From positions 62,001 to 126,000 of the forward strand of contig JAUQXK010000052.1 of the NCBI GenBank assembly GCA_030834695.1: DNA of 64,000 nucleotides, in the 5' to 3' direction. The notes under the pieces were generated by a model. That model worked only from the letters and a program-made list of their open reading frames with translations, made no database searches and had not been told where the DNA came from. Of this stretch, positions 27,001 to 33,970 are shown piece by piece. Origin of the DNA: Desulfobacterales bacterium (GTDB lineage: Bacteria > Desulfobacterota > Desulfobacteria > Desulfobacterales > SpSt-501). Position 1 is the first letter of the stretch; each line of letters opens with the position of its first letter. Both the position numbers and the translations under genes were made by a program.

Positions 27001-28622
27001 GTCGCCAGCTCAGGCCGTTCATGCCCCGGCTTGGGAAGGGCCCGTCGATCGGTCTTGCCGCTGGGGGTCAGCGGCAGACTGGGCAGGAGCACGAAGGCCG
27101 CAGGCATCATGTAATCCGGAAGTTTTTCGGCCAGCATCTTGCGCATGCCCGAAATCGTAAACTGGCCCGGCACCTCAACGACATACGCGACCAGACGCTT
27201 TTCCCCGGGCGAGTCCTCGCGGACGGCCACGGCGCACTGCCGCACGGAGGGATCCTGTTGGATGACGGTTTCGATTTCGCCGAGCTCGATGCGGTTGCCG
27301 CGTATTTTGACCTGGAAGTCGATGCGGCCGACGTAATCGAGGTTCCCGTCGGGCAGGTACCGGCAGAGATCTCCGGTTTTGTATAAACGGGCTGCCGGGT
27401 CGTCGGAAAAGGGGTCCTTTATGAATTTCTCGGCCGTCAGCTCAGGGCGATTCAAATACCCGCGCCCGACGCCTACGCCGCCGATGTGCAGCTCACCCTT
27501 CTGGGTCGCCGGAACCGGCCGGCCGGCCTTGTCGAGGATATACAGGCGAATGTTGCTGATCGGGCGGCCGATCGGCACCGTGGGCAGGGACGTGCCGGGA
27601 TCACACTTCCAGTAGGCCACATCCACGGCCGCCTCCGTGGGACCGTATAGATTGTGAAGCGGCGCCTTCAGGATCGAAAAATAGCGCTGCTGCAGGTCGA
27701 TCGTCACGGCCTCGCCGCTCAATAAGACATGCTTCAGCGAGGCGCATCTTCGGGGGTCCGCTGCTTCCAGGAAAAGACGCAGCATGGAGGGAACAAAATG
27801 AATGACCGTTACCTTTTCACGGGCAATGAGGCCGAGAAGGTATTCCGAGTCTTTGTGGCCCTCCGGTTTGGCAACGGCCAGACGGGCGCCGAACATGAAG
27901 GGCCAGAAAAATTCCCACACCGAGACGTCGAAGGAAAACGGGGTCTTTTGGATCAGAGTATCGGCTGGCCCGATCTGGAACGTATCCTGCATCCACAGGA
28001 GCCGGTTAACGATCCCCTTATGGGTATTCATAGCCCCCTTGGGGTTGCCGGTTGATCCCGAGGTATAGATCACGTAAGCCAGGTTCTCGGGCCCGGCCTC
28101 GATTTTCGGGTTCGAGGTAGGATACCCCTCTATAACGTCATTGATTTCTTCAAAATAGACAATATCGGCTGATGTCCGGGGCAAAACGGCATGGCATGAT
28201 TTCTGCGCGAGGATGACGGATACGTTGGAGTCGCTGACCATGAACTCCAATCGGCGAGGTGGCAGGGTCGGATCGAACGGAACGTAGGCCCCGCCCGCTT
28301 TGAGGATGGCCAGCAAACCGATAACCATCTCTGCGGAGCGGTACGCACAGACGCCGACCAGCTTTTCCGGTGCGACTCCCCTTGACTTCAGGTAGTGGGC
28401 GAGTTGGTTCGCTTGCCGGTTCAGGTCTGCATAAGAAAGGCTTTGGCCCTCATAGGCCAATGCCTCGGCAAACGGGGTCTTTGAAACCTGTTCCTCAATG
28501 AAGGCCTGCAGGCATTTGTCCAGAGGGTAGACCTTTTCGGTGCAGTTCCAGTCCTTGGGAATCGTGAGTTTTTCCATTTCACTCAGAGAATCTGACATGG
28601 CGTTTACGGTAGGCTCTTTCAT
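21096..28622 (-). CDS. Hybrid NRPS-PKS megasynthase, A(Ser)-T-KS-AT-ACP-C-T-TE
   Basis: 2508 residues. The A domain (~40-535) has YTSGSTGNPKG, NLYGPTE and the Lys of PSGKTDRRAL. Its ten pocket residues read D232 V233 W236 H275 L300 S302 L325 V333 D334 K523, one change from the EntF serine code, so serine is predicted. Carrier T1: Ser580. KS (~648-1075): Cys819 in NTGCSTALLA, His955 and His995. AT (~1168-1470): GHSVGE with Ser1267 and HAFH 1363-1366, typical for malonyl-CoA. ACP: Ser1598. C domain (~1665-2100): HHIVCDG 1798-1804. T3: Ser2152. TE (~2200-2460): GYCLGG puts Cys2282 at the nucleophile, and the expected GDH histidine is replaced (LPVKPRGSLVEP). There is no KR, and the last module has no A domain, so T3 must be loaded in trans. 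Neighbours are not biosynthetic. ATG 28622 lacks a good ribosome site; ATG 28598 or 28577 are alternatives. Confidence 0.95.
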   Translation of the reverse strand: MKEPTVNAMSDSLSEMEKLTIPKDWNCTEKVYPLDKCLQAFIEEQVSKTPFAEALAYEGQSLSYADLNRQANQLAHYLKSRGVAPEKLVGVCAYRSAEMVIGLLAILKAGGAYVPFDPTLPPRRLEFMVSDSNVSVILAQKSCHAVLPRTSADIVYFEEINDVIEGYPTSNPKIEAGPENLAYVIYTSGSTGNPKGAMNTHKGIVNRLLWMQDTFQIGPADTLIQKTPFSFDVSVWEFFWPFMFGARLAVAKPEGHKDSEYLLGLIAREKVTVIHFVPSMLRLFLEAADPRRCASLKHVLLSGEAVTIDLQQRYFSILKAPLHNLYGPTEAAVDVAYWKCDPGTSLPTVPIGRPISNIRLYILDKAGRPVPATQKGELHIGGVGVGRGYLNRPELTAEKFIKDPFSDDPAARLYKTGDLCRYLPDGNLDYVGRIDFQVKIRGNRIELGEIETVIQQDPSVRQCAVAVREDSPGEKRLVAYVVEVPGQFTISGMRKMLAEKLPDYMMPAAFVLLPSLPLTPSGKTDRRALPKPGHERPELATPYIAPRTETEKKLAQVWRDVLQLDRVGLDDNFFDLGGDSLMALKMVSQLHSAHRISLPVVKLFQYASVARLANFIDHRRDTAGFMDEINERATRQRIGRFHDDPLQDGVAIVGMAGRFPGAATIDQLWGNLCNGVESISWFSKEELSPEIDAALRDDPDYVPARGIIADADKFDAPFFGIGPREARVMDPQQRVFLELAWSALENAGYDSQSFDGMIGVYAGVGDNHYYPTHVLSHPDLANMVGKAIVGYGNEKDYIATRVSYALDLTGPSVSVNTGCSTALLAVDMAFRALVDHECDMALAGGVDIFVPQKSGFLYQPGGIFSRDGHCRPFDSQATGTMFCDGAGMVVLKRLSAAIADGDRIYAVIRGTAKNNDGARKASFLAPSVEGQARVIAMAQAQANVLPEDISYIEAHGTGTPLGDPIEVEALTKVWRARTDQKQTCWLGCIKGHIGHPTIAAGVAGLIKASLCLYHEKIPGTLHFQSPNPKIDFDDSPFKVVDRLTPWPRTNKRRIAGVSSFGFGGTNVHTILEEPPLPTPSGPSRPKQLLLISAKTETALNEASVHLQSYLEQHPDTRISDAAFTLQHGRRNFARRRFFVCGDRSDALNLLGAPDSGRSQARTCDERDPEIAFMFPGQGSQYVNMGKNLYDHERLFREVVDHCCDILRPHLDCDLRDFLYPAEGDAVRAGQCLMNTFYTQPALFTIEYALARLLQHWGITPSAMIGHSVGEFVCACLAGVFSVEDAARLVAVRGRLIQSLPGGSMLTIRGNADEMLAQLPSGIQLAAVNSPSLCVVSGPTDAIHQFQKRLEDVGTACKLLHTSHAFHSAMMDPVVERFTQEVSTARRHPPKIPFISTVTASWISDHEATDPGYWGRHLRMPVRFSHGVRELLKKDGLVFLEVGPRATCATLMRQHVTHKGKVPVTATLAETHSDQAEWTALLSALGYLWLHGVSIDWRNFYSDENRRRIPLPTYPFERRSYWLDPVQRTEAITPPAAAMRYDDIDLKFGSPDLMRSQVRAQDPADALTRDLVRCIEETSGFSLDGVGPSVTFLELGMDSLLLSQLAYKIKRDFGVKIVFSQLMQKLSTVSLLVEHIRQQIPKSAGKDVADEKPELIPPLQMPAGPDRVPLTVPQKGLWLSSKLCSELSCAYNESITLHMAGDVEIAWLEQAITALVQRHDALRATFSPDGNTMVISPEAAFDLRCIDLDSMDEAQARAEFDALLRKDAAAAFDLEHGPLFRSYIVAMPGKQFCIVLTSHHIVCDGWSLDVLISELCDFYNTLSRKKEIRFERSSAFAEFARSADRRRGGKEFDAARSYWLNRFKKTFPVLSLPVGHSQNRTGSYDAQRMDLEISGEVAAALRDVCRRKGWSPFTVLVATYNIMLHRISGQRDFVIGLPTAEQPSIGKDNLVGHCVNLVPFRCSLENMDTCEAYVAAVQKNLIEGYDHQIYTFIDLLNEEEFTLTRTGSSPLPAGMTHVKKYTENELRMDRARVDYFANPRAYESFQLYLNVVESAAAFELKCHFRKSLFKPDTIRTWLELYRGTLAKIAATPEAAIDRPILLQAHRLAETLPAQATSECGDETVRQLLRVWQRVFGSSSIGPQDNFFHLGGHSLLAARLFAEIEKDFGKALPLSSLFHAPTAAQMARLLHQEVGSSDWQPLVPIRTGGTRPPLFLIHGAEGNILMYRDLAKHLGDDQPVFGIQSRGLDNKTEINGDFEEVAETYLEAIKRQQQKGPYFIGGYCLGGTLALEIAQQLKRQGEEVGLLFMIENYNIQTLKWPLPYHLRIANGFLNAWYHVANLFAFRNSEKWAFFKTKLNTEMSRIKISILVSLSSVMKAIGAKAGFDFPHVRVNQVYDEALTRYRPNAFDGAMVLFGAQKQLAGFKDPLYGWSDIAMKGIELFTLPVKPRGSLVEPYVRNLAQNLRNCMDKRLSGHEKPDALNAIRANLPHRIPLARSPQSRKSFEEPVL

Positions 28623-28683
28623 GGTTTAAGTGGGTGGGACCAATTGGGAATTAGACATTGCTTCGTCATTTGCGATCGTGGAT

Positions 28684-28735
28684 GAAAAAAAGCGCCGGAA
28701 ACACCAAAGTCGCAGGGCGCCGGCGCCTTTTTTCT
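28684..28735 (-). terminator. Terminator-like hairpin upstream of the megasynthase
   Basis: GCGCCGG / CCGGCGC stem flanked by A and T runs (AAAAAAGG ... CTTTTTTTC on the minus strand). It directly follows the stop of the 28737-28970 open frame and would insulate the NRPS-PKS gene from upstream transcription. Confidence 0.6.
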
Positions 28736-28736
28736 A

Positions 28737-28970
28737 TTATATCATGTAATTGAATAACTCAAAATTCAACTGGATATCGGAATTCACGGAATGAACCACC
28801 GGACTTCGGTCAAATTTTGTGTTCCAGCCCGGGCATTGGACGATCAGCTTAAATTCTCCGTTCAGTATAACATACAAAACGCGTATTTCCCAAGGGTTGG
28901 AAAATATTACTCCGGCAGGTGAACAGGTATAATTTGAGCCGGTGAGTGATATGGTCGCATTGAAACTATT
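28737..28970 (-). pseudogene. Orphan open frame, probable 3' remnant of a lost gene
   Basis: 77 sense codons without a usable start, ending TAA-TAG and followed at once by a terminator-like hairpin. The peptide looks protein-like (SNPWEIRVLYVILNGEFKL, QCPGWNTKF, then a hydrophobic end LNFELFNYMI), but I recognise no family. The upstream end lies inside the dispersed repeat copy at 28942-28989. Best explained as the tail of a gene whose front was deleted; it could also be chance. Confidence 0.35.
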
Positions 28971-28989
28971 TTATTGCCGGAGCAATAAC
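28942..28989 (+). repeat. Dispersed ~48-nt intergenic repeat, copy 1
   Basis: Begins GTGAGTGATATGGTCGCATT and ends TTATTGCCGGAGCAATAAC. Related copies lie at 33872-33919 and 41134-41181, all on the plus strand and all between genes. Plus-strand translation gives xSDMxALxxFYCRSN in each. Confidence 0.75.
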
Positions 28990-29107
28990 TTGATCCCGGT
29001 TGTCTTGGCAGGGCGGGGAAATTGCATTACTTCTTGACCGTCGCGTTCGATCGGCGAAGATCAGCGTCTACGCTAACGAAGGTTGGTTTCATTGGGAGGG
29101 TTCAACG

Positions 29108-29629
29108 ATGCGTGCAACCATTATGCGGGGTGCGATGACTATTCTGGCGGTCACGGCGGCTTGGGTCAGCGGCTGCGCGGTGGCGAGTTTCGGAACCATT
29201 CGGCCCAGCGCGGATATTACCCGACAGTTCCAGGATCTGGAGATCAATCCCAACTACCGCTACTGGTATTTAAATCAAGAGAACAACCCCTTCGGAGTGC
29301 TCGGCCTCGATCGCGAGTATGATTTCGAGGGCGGGCCGATGTGGGGTCTGCTTGATCCGGATGCCGCAACATTCAAGAAAGTCGTGGGGCTGGTGCAGGG
29401 CTTTCCGGTGAAGGGATCCATCACCACCGGTTTCGAAATCATCGACTCCCAGGGCCGTCTGATCGGCGTTTGGTTCTCCAGTCTGACGGCCGGGATTACC
29501 ATCGACTTTGCCAAAAAAATGGTGTCGGTTTCAACCCCGACCCCCTGGCTCAGGCCTTACGGCATGTTGTCGCCGGAGCGAAACGGAGAATCGCTGTCAG
29601 GCTACCGTCGCATCAGGAGCCTGGGCTGA
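29108..29629 (+). CDS. Putative lipoprotein of unknown function
   Basis: 173 residues from ATG 29108 behind GGGAGGG. Residues 1-24 form a lipoprotein signal with AWVSGC as lipobox, so the mature protein should be lipid-anchored at Cys. The mature part has NPNYRYWYLNQENNPFGVLG, a Gly/Asp patch (DREYDFEGGPMWGLLD), and a beta-rich end (GSITTGFEIIDSQGRLIGVW). I do not recognise the family. It converges with, and overlaps by 17 nt, the TIR-FGE gene. The dispersed repeat lies ~120 nt upstream. Confidence 0.78.
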   Translation: MRATIMRGAMTILAVTAAWVSGCAVASFGTIRPSADITRQFQDLEINPNYRYWYLNQENNPFGVLGLDREYDFEGGPMWGLLDPDAATFKKVVGLVQGFPVKGSITTGFEIIDSQGRLIGVWFSSLTAGITIDFAKKMVSVSTPTPWLRPYGMLSPERNGESLSGYRRIRSLG

Positions 29630-31481
29630 CCGATCGGGCCAGGCGAAAACCCACGTGGCTGGTGCGGGCGGTGGGATTGCCATAGTAGCGTGCGGCCGAC
29701 CGGCAGTAGCGCGCCGTGACGCCCCAGCCGCCCCCGCGCACGACTCGTGCGGAGCCGCGCGGAGTGCCGGTCCAGGCCGCGCCGTCCGCCGGCGCACTGG
29801 CATAGGTGGCATGCCAGTCATCCTCCACCCATTCCCAGACATTGCCGGCCATATCGTAAAGACCCCAGGCGTTTGGTTTTTTTTGAGCCACCGCGTGGGT
29901 CTTGTTTTCGGAATTCGCCGAGTACCACGCGAATTCGCCAAGCTTCGCAGCGTCGCTGCCGAAAAAGAACTCGGACTCGCTGCCGGCGCGTGCCGCGTAT
30001 TCCCATTCCACTTCGCTGGGAAGACGGTAGTCGGCATGGCTTTCCATCTGGTTGAGTCGGCTGATGAAGCGTTGGGCATCTTCCCAGGACACCATCTCGA
30101 CCGGGCAGTCCTCGCCGCAGCCCTTGAAGGACGACGGATGGTCTCCCATGACCCGCCGCCATTGACCTTGAGTGACGGGCGTCGTCAGCATATAAAAAGG
30201 CCGTCCGATCGTCACGGAGCGGGACGGCTTCTCGGTCTTGTACATGGCCTCCGCCCCGCCGAACCGTCGGATGAGTTCCTCGATTCCCAGGCGGCTTCCC
30301 ATCGTGAACGCAGCGGCCGATGCCGGTATGAGAACAAACTCCATGCCGATGCTGTTGGCGACCTTCTTCCGAGGGGATGCCTCCCTGGGTTTGGCGGCTG
30401 CGGTCGGTTCTTCCGGCTTAACCTGAGGGGCCGCAGCCTTGTAATCAGGCGTTGGGAGGGCCGGCGCTGATTCCTTGACCGTCGACCGGGGCGGCTTCTG
30501 CAGATGAGATTTGGCCGGGGGGGATGACGTTTTTAAATCAGGAGCCGGCATTTCGGGCTTTGGTTCTTTGACGACTGGCAGGGCTGTTTTGGGCGGCTCC
30601 GCCCTTGCCAGAGGAGGCGAGGATTCAGCGGCATAGGTCGGTGCCTCAGGCTTCGCTTCCTCCGAAGAGGCCAGGGCCGGCAGCGCCGGTTCCGATTTGA
30701 CGGGCGGAGCCGAAGGTTCCTTTTCGACAAGCGGCGGTTCCGCAACCGCCTCGCTGGCGGCGGATCGTGCCGCATCCGGTGGTTCCGGTTTGACCGGCTG
30801 CGCGGCAGTTTCGACTCCGGCTTTCGGTGCGGCGTATTCCAGCGTTACTCGGCGAGGCTGGAACAGCTCCGTTTTGAAGAGCACGGCCGCGCCGGCGACC
30901 AACAGCACGGCGAGCGCCATCCATCCGCTGATCCTTGCTGTCGCGCTTTTTCCGCGAGGTTTCATTATGGCGGGTTGCGGCCCGGAAGGTTCGGGGCGGG
31001 GCCGCCCGGGAGGATCTGCGGGTGTTTCAGCCGCAATCAGCACGGCAGAGATCGTCTCGGAGGTGCCGGGCGCAGGACCTTTGGCAGCGGGCGGTCCAAG
31101 CAGATCCGTCACTGCTTTGATCAGTTGCTGAAAGCCGGCATGATCGGATTCTCCCCTCCAGTCGATGAGGCTGGCCGCTTGAATCCGCTTGAATTCGAAA
31201 GGAATTTCGACTTCATCAAGCAGGGCCGGGATTAGAATCTTTCTTCGGGCACCTTCGGCAGCTTCGTTGCTTACCCAGTCCGATTTCACGGAGGTCGCGG
31301 TCCAGAGAACGATCAAACACCTGGCGGCGCCTAACGCTTCTTCAATCACCCGGGAGAAGGTTTTTCCGGGCGGGATGATCCGGTCCCACCACACCGACCA
31401 TCCGTGAATCTCCAGGGCCCTTACAACCGGTATGACCCTCTCCCGATCCTCGCTGGAATAACTGATGAAGATGTCAGCCAT
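29613..31481 (-). CDS. TIR domain - transmembrane - FGE/sulfatase-modifying-factor-like protein
   Basis: 622 residues. Residues 1-~130 are a TIR domain: MADIFISYSSEDRERV, GWSVWWDRIIPPGKTF, SDWVSNEAAEG with the candidate catalytic Glu, and LIPALLDEVEIPF. A membrane helix (WMALAVLLVAGAAVLF) lies near 185-205. A Pro/Glu/Ala-rich linker of ~150 residues follows. Residues ~375-622 are a formylglycine-generating-enzyme-like fold: IGMEFVLIPASAAAFTMGS, TPVTQGQWRRVMG, LPSEVEWEYAARAG, YDMAGNVWEWVEDDW, RVVRGGGWG and HVGFRLAR. The CxxxxC copper site of true FGE is incomplete (only TARYC). It may be an inner-membrane sensor with cytosolic TIR and periplasmic FGE-like domain. TIR enzymes often consume NAD in defence or signalling. 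Start 31481 is the TIR consensus start. Confidence 0.9.
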   Translation of the reverse strand: MADIFISYSSEDRERVIPVVRALEIHGWSVWWDRIIPPGKTFSRVIEEALGAARCLIVLWTATSVKSDWVSNEAAEGARRKILIPALLDEVEIPFEFKRIQAASLIDWRGESDHAGFQQLIKAVTDLLGPPAAKGPAPGTSETISAVLIAAETPADPPGRPRPEPSGPQPAIMKPRGKSATARISGWMALAVLLVAGAAVLFKTELFQPRRVTLEYAAPKAGVETAAQPVKPEPPDAARSAASEAVAEPPLVEKEPSAPPVKSEPALPALASSEEAKPEAPTYAAESSPPLARAEPPKTALPVVKEPKPEMPAPDLKTSSPPAKSHLQKPPRSTVKESAPALPTPDYKAAAPQVKPEEPTAAAKPREASPRKKVANSIGMEFVLIPASAAAFTMGSRLGIEELIRRFGGAEAMYKTEKPSRSVTIGRPFYMLTTPVTQGQWRRVMGDHPSSFKGCGEDCPVEMVSWEDAQRFISRLNQMESHADYRLPSEVEWEYAARAGSESEFFFGSDAAKLGEFAWYSANSENKTHAVAQKKPNAWGLYDMAGNVWEWVEDDWHATYASAPADGAAWTGTPRGSARVVRGGGWGVTARYCRSAARYYGNPTARTSHVGFRLARSVSPGS

Positions 31482-31656
31482 ATCCCCCAACTTTCTTTGC
31501 TCGTAATCGGAGACAAGGGATCAGCTACACGGATGTTTTCAAGCCTGCGGAAGGATATCTGATATCGATGGTTCAATAATGAGGGCAAAAGATGATAAGT
31601 CAACAGAACCGAGAGGAGGATTTTATGAACGGATCCTGTGAGGATTCAAGCAGAGG

Positions 31657-32025
31657 CTATCCTGCGAAGCTGGCCCCGCTGAGGATGGATATCCCGACGA
31701 TCAGATGACCGTTGTAAGGGCCGTCTGCAATCTCCGTGATATGCTCGATCCGTGATCGGTAATGGCCGGACGGCCCTTTGTAATTTACGGGCAAAATCAG
31801 GCGAACGTTGAGCCGCTGGCCGACCTGAATCATTTTCAGAAGATTGGAGTCCGACCGCACCACAATGCCGGCGCCTTCATTGGACAGGTCTCTTACTTTA
31901 AGCAGATATAAGGGCCCGCCCGCTAATCTGATTTCCACCATCGGATCGGATAGATTCGTCGATCGATACCGGTTCCGTCTATCCGGGATTTGACTCAAGT
32001 TCGCGGCTTCGCCTGAATTCTTCAT
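31657..32025 (-). CDS. PilZ-domain protein
   Basis: 122 residues. The region RRNRYRS supplies the RxxxR-type cyclic-di-GMP motif and KVRDLSNEGAGIVV the DxSxxG motif, followed by a beta-barrel pattern to the C-terminus (NGHLIVGISIL). PilZ proteins bind cyclic di-GMP and alter motility, polysaccharide or gene expression. It is a likely effector for diguanylate cyclases such as the one at 8791-9723. It lies upstream of the TIR-FGE gene on the same strand (175 nt, no obvious terminator). Confidence 0.85.
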   Translation of the reverse strand: MKNSGEAANLSQIPDRRNRYRSTNLSDPMVEIRLAGGPLYLLKVRDLSNEGAGIVVRSDSNLLKMIQVGQRLNVRLILPVNYKGPSGHYRSRIEHITEIADGPYNGHLIVGISILSGASFAG

Positions 32026-32186
32026 TGGGCACTCCCTCTGGCATGAGGCGATATTTATTCATTATTCGGCATTTTCCCGACATTACTTAAGTCCAAAAAA
32101 TATATGTTGAGCCGGTTTAGACTGTGGTATTTTAGACGCGCCCACACGATGGATACCTTAATGCCCTTGGGGAGGACGTTGCAGCC

Positions 32187-33473
32187 ATGCTGGAGCTGGT
32201 AGTGATCGCCGACGACCTGACCGGCGCCGCAGACACGGGCATCCAGTTTCGGGCCGTGTATGCACCGGTCTATCTGGTCGACCACCGATTACGATCGATC
32301 GATTCATTCGGGGAGCCTGCCCAAGCGCTGTCCATTTTCACCGCCAGCCGTGGTCTGCCCCCGGCCGATGCCCATCGGGTGGTCATAGACGTTTGTCGGG
32401 TGTTCGGCCGCCACACGCCGCGCCGAGTTTACAAAAAGATCGATTCGGCCATGCGGGGCAACATCGGCGCCGAGTTGGAAGCGGTGATGGACGTTTTAAA
32501 TATCGCCATGAGCTTCATCGCCCCTGCCTTTATCGAACAGGGCCGGACCACCGTGGAGGGGGTGCACTGCATTCACGGAACGCCGGTCGCCAAGACCGAA
32601 ATGCGGCGCGATCCGATCGCACCGGTATGTGAATCGCGTCTTTCCGAATGGATCGGTTTGCAAGCCCACCTCCCCATCGCGCACGTCGGTCTGGATGTTC
32701 TGAGCCAGGGGCCAGCCGCCGCGGCTGCCGCGATCGCTCGCGCCGCCGCCGCCGGGGTTCGGCATTTCACTTTCGATGCCGCTGCGGTGGAAGACCTGGA
32801 CCGCATCGCCCACCTGGCGCTGAATCATTTTCCGCAGGCACTGCTTTGCGGGTCGGCCGGATTGGCTAAGAGCATGGCCCGAACGCTTGGAATCAACCGG
32901 ACGCAGCCGCTCCCTGGCCGGTGTCGCGTGAATGCCCCGCCGGCCGGTCATTGGCTGTTTGCTTGCGGTTCCGCTTCCGAGCGTTTGCACCGGCAGGTGC
33001 AGGTGCTGGCCGAGCAGATGAATGTCAGCGTCGAGGCTCTGGAGCCGGCCGGCCATGCGGCCGACCACCTTCCGGAAAACTGGACCGCCGCCATCCGGCG
33101 CGCGGCCTCGCGGCTGGCGGCCGAAGACCTGGTCATGACGCTCGCGCCGCCGACAACGGACTCGTCGCGCATCGATTCAGACCGGCTCATGGCGGGGTTT
33201 GCGGATGCGGTCCAATCGGTGATCGAGGCGGTCCGACCGGCGGGTCTTTTTCTGTCCGGCGGCGATACGGCTCTGGCGGTGCTGGAACGCCTGGGTGCTC
33301 ACGGCATCCGTCTGGAGTGCGAAATGGGCAGCGGGTTGGTTTTCGGCAGACTCGTGGGTGGGGCCATGGAGGGGGTGCCGGTAGTTACCAAGGCCGGCGC
33401 GTTCGGGCCGCCGGACGCCCTTCTCAAATTGAAAGAAGCCCTTGCGGGCGCATGCGAATGCGGCCGGCTTTGA
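32187..33473 (+). CDS. Four-carbon acid sugar kinase family protein
   Basis: 428 residues. The N-terminus ELVVIADDLTGAADTG is the family signature, followed by RVYKKIDSAMRGNIGAEL. The C-terminal half has the nucleotide-binding part with LFLSGGDTALAVL and VTKAGAFGPPDALL. Such kinases (formerly DUF1537, OtnK/DtnK) phosphorylate threonate, erythronate or related acids, often beside an isomerase and aldolase for catabolism. No such partners are adjacent here, so the substrate is unknown. Start 32187 follows GGGGAGGACG. Confidence 0.9.
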   Translation: MLELVVIADDLTGAADTGIQFRAVYAPVYLVDHRLRSIDSFGEPAQALSIFTASRGLPPADAHRVVIDVCRVFGRHTPRRVYKKIDSAMRGNIGAELEAVMDVLNIAMSFIAPAFIEQGRTTVEGVHCIHGTPVAKTEMRRDPIAPVCESRLSEWIGLQAHLPIAHVGLDVLSQGPAAAAAAIARAAAAGVRHFTFDAAAVEDLDRIAHLALNHFPQALLCGSAGLAKSMARTLGINRTQPLPGRCRVNAPPAGHWLFACGSASERLHRQVQVLAEQMNVSVEALEPAGHAADHLPENWTAAIRRAASRLAAEDLVMTLAPPTTDSSRIDSDRLMAGFADAVQSVIEAVRPAGLFLSGGDTALAVLERLGAHGIRLECEMGSGLVFGRLVGGAMEGVPVVTKAGAFGPPDALLKLKEALAGACECGRL

Positions 33474-33562
33474 CCGTACAAGCCCCGGGGAGCCGGCTTT
33501 CCCGATAGGCCCTTGGGGGCGGCGGGAAGAGCCGATGCCAACTGATTCAGAACAAAAAGCGA

Positions 33563-33841
33563 TCATGGGGCCCCCTTGCGGGACAGGGCCACGATCGTCG
33601 CTCCCCAGCCACCGGCTTCCAGGGGCGCGTCATGGAAGGAGAGGACATGGGGGTTGCCGCGCAGCACTTCGCGCACGCGCTGCTTTTGGATTCCCCGGCC
33701 TTTTCCATGGATGATGCGGACCGAAGAGAACCCCGCGTGCATGCAGGCCTCGATATAATCCTCGATCAAGGGAGCGAGCTCCCGCGGTTGGAAGGTGTGC
33801 AGATCGATGACGTCTTCAATCGGAATACGGACCGGCTTCAT
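33563..33841 (-). CDS. Smr-domain protein
   Basis: About 92 residues. The core is IDLHTFQPRELAPLIEDYIE, VRIIHGKGRGIQKQRVREVL and a C-terminal Gly-rich strand, the LDLH and HGKG motifs of Smr (MutS2 C-terminal) domains. These are small endonuclease-like domains acting on branched DNA or on mRNA in stalled translation. The start is uncertain: ATG 33841 is used, TTG 33853 is possible, and the frame stays open further upstream into the dispersed repeat. Divergent from plsY. Confidence 0.85.
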   Translation of the reverse strand: MKPVRIPIEDVIDLHTFQPRELAPLIEDYIEACMHAGFSSVRIIHGKGRGIQKQRVREVLRGNPHVLSFHDAPLEAGGWGATIVALSRKGAP

Positions 33842-33871
33842 GGCGTCCAACAAGGTTTTGGGGTTCCGGCG

Positions 33872-33919
33872 GATGAGTGATATGGCCGCATTGAACTCAT
33901 TTTATTGCCGGAGTCATAA
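33872..33919 (+). repeat. Dispersed ~48-nt intergenic repeat, copy 2
   Basis: Begins GATGAGTGATATGGCCGCAT and ends TTATTGCCGGAGTCATAAC. It lies in the divergent space between the Smr gene and plsY. Confidence 0.75.
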
Positions 33920-33970
33920 CGCGATACCCAGCGCCGCCCTGTTCCCGGCAGCTTCGCCTGTGTGACAGCC

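Noticed and set aside
32187-33473. Assignment of the kinase to threonate or erythronate catabolism
   Set aside because: The family signature is clear, but no adjacent dehydrogenase, isomerase or aldolase supports a specific substrate, so only the family name is given.
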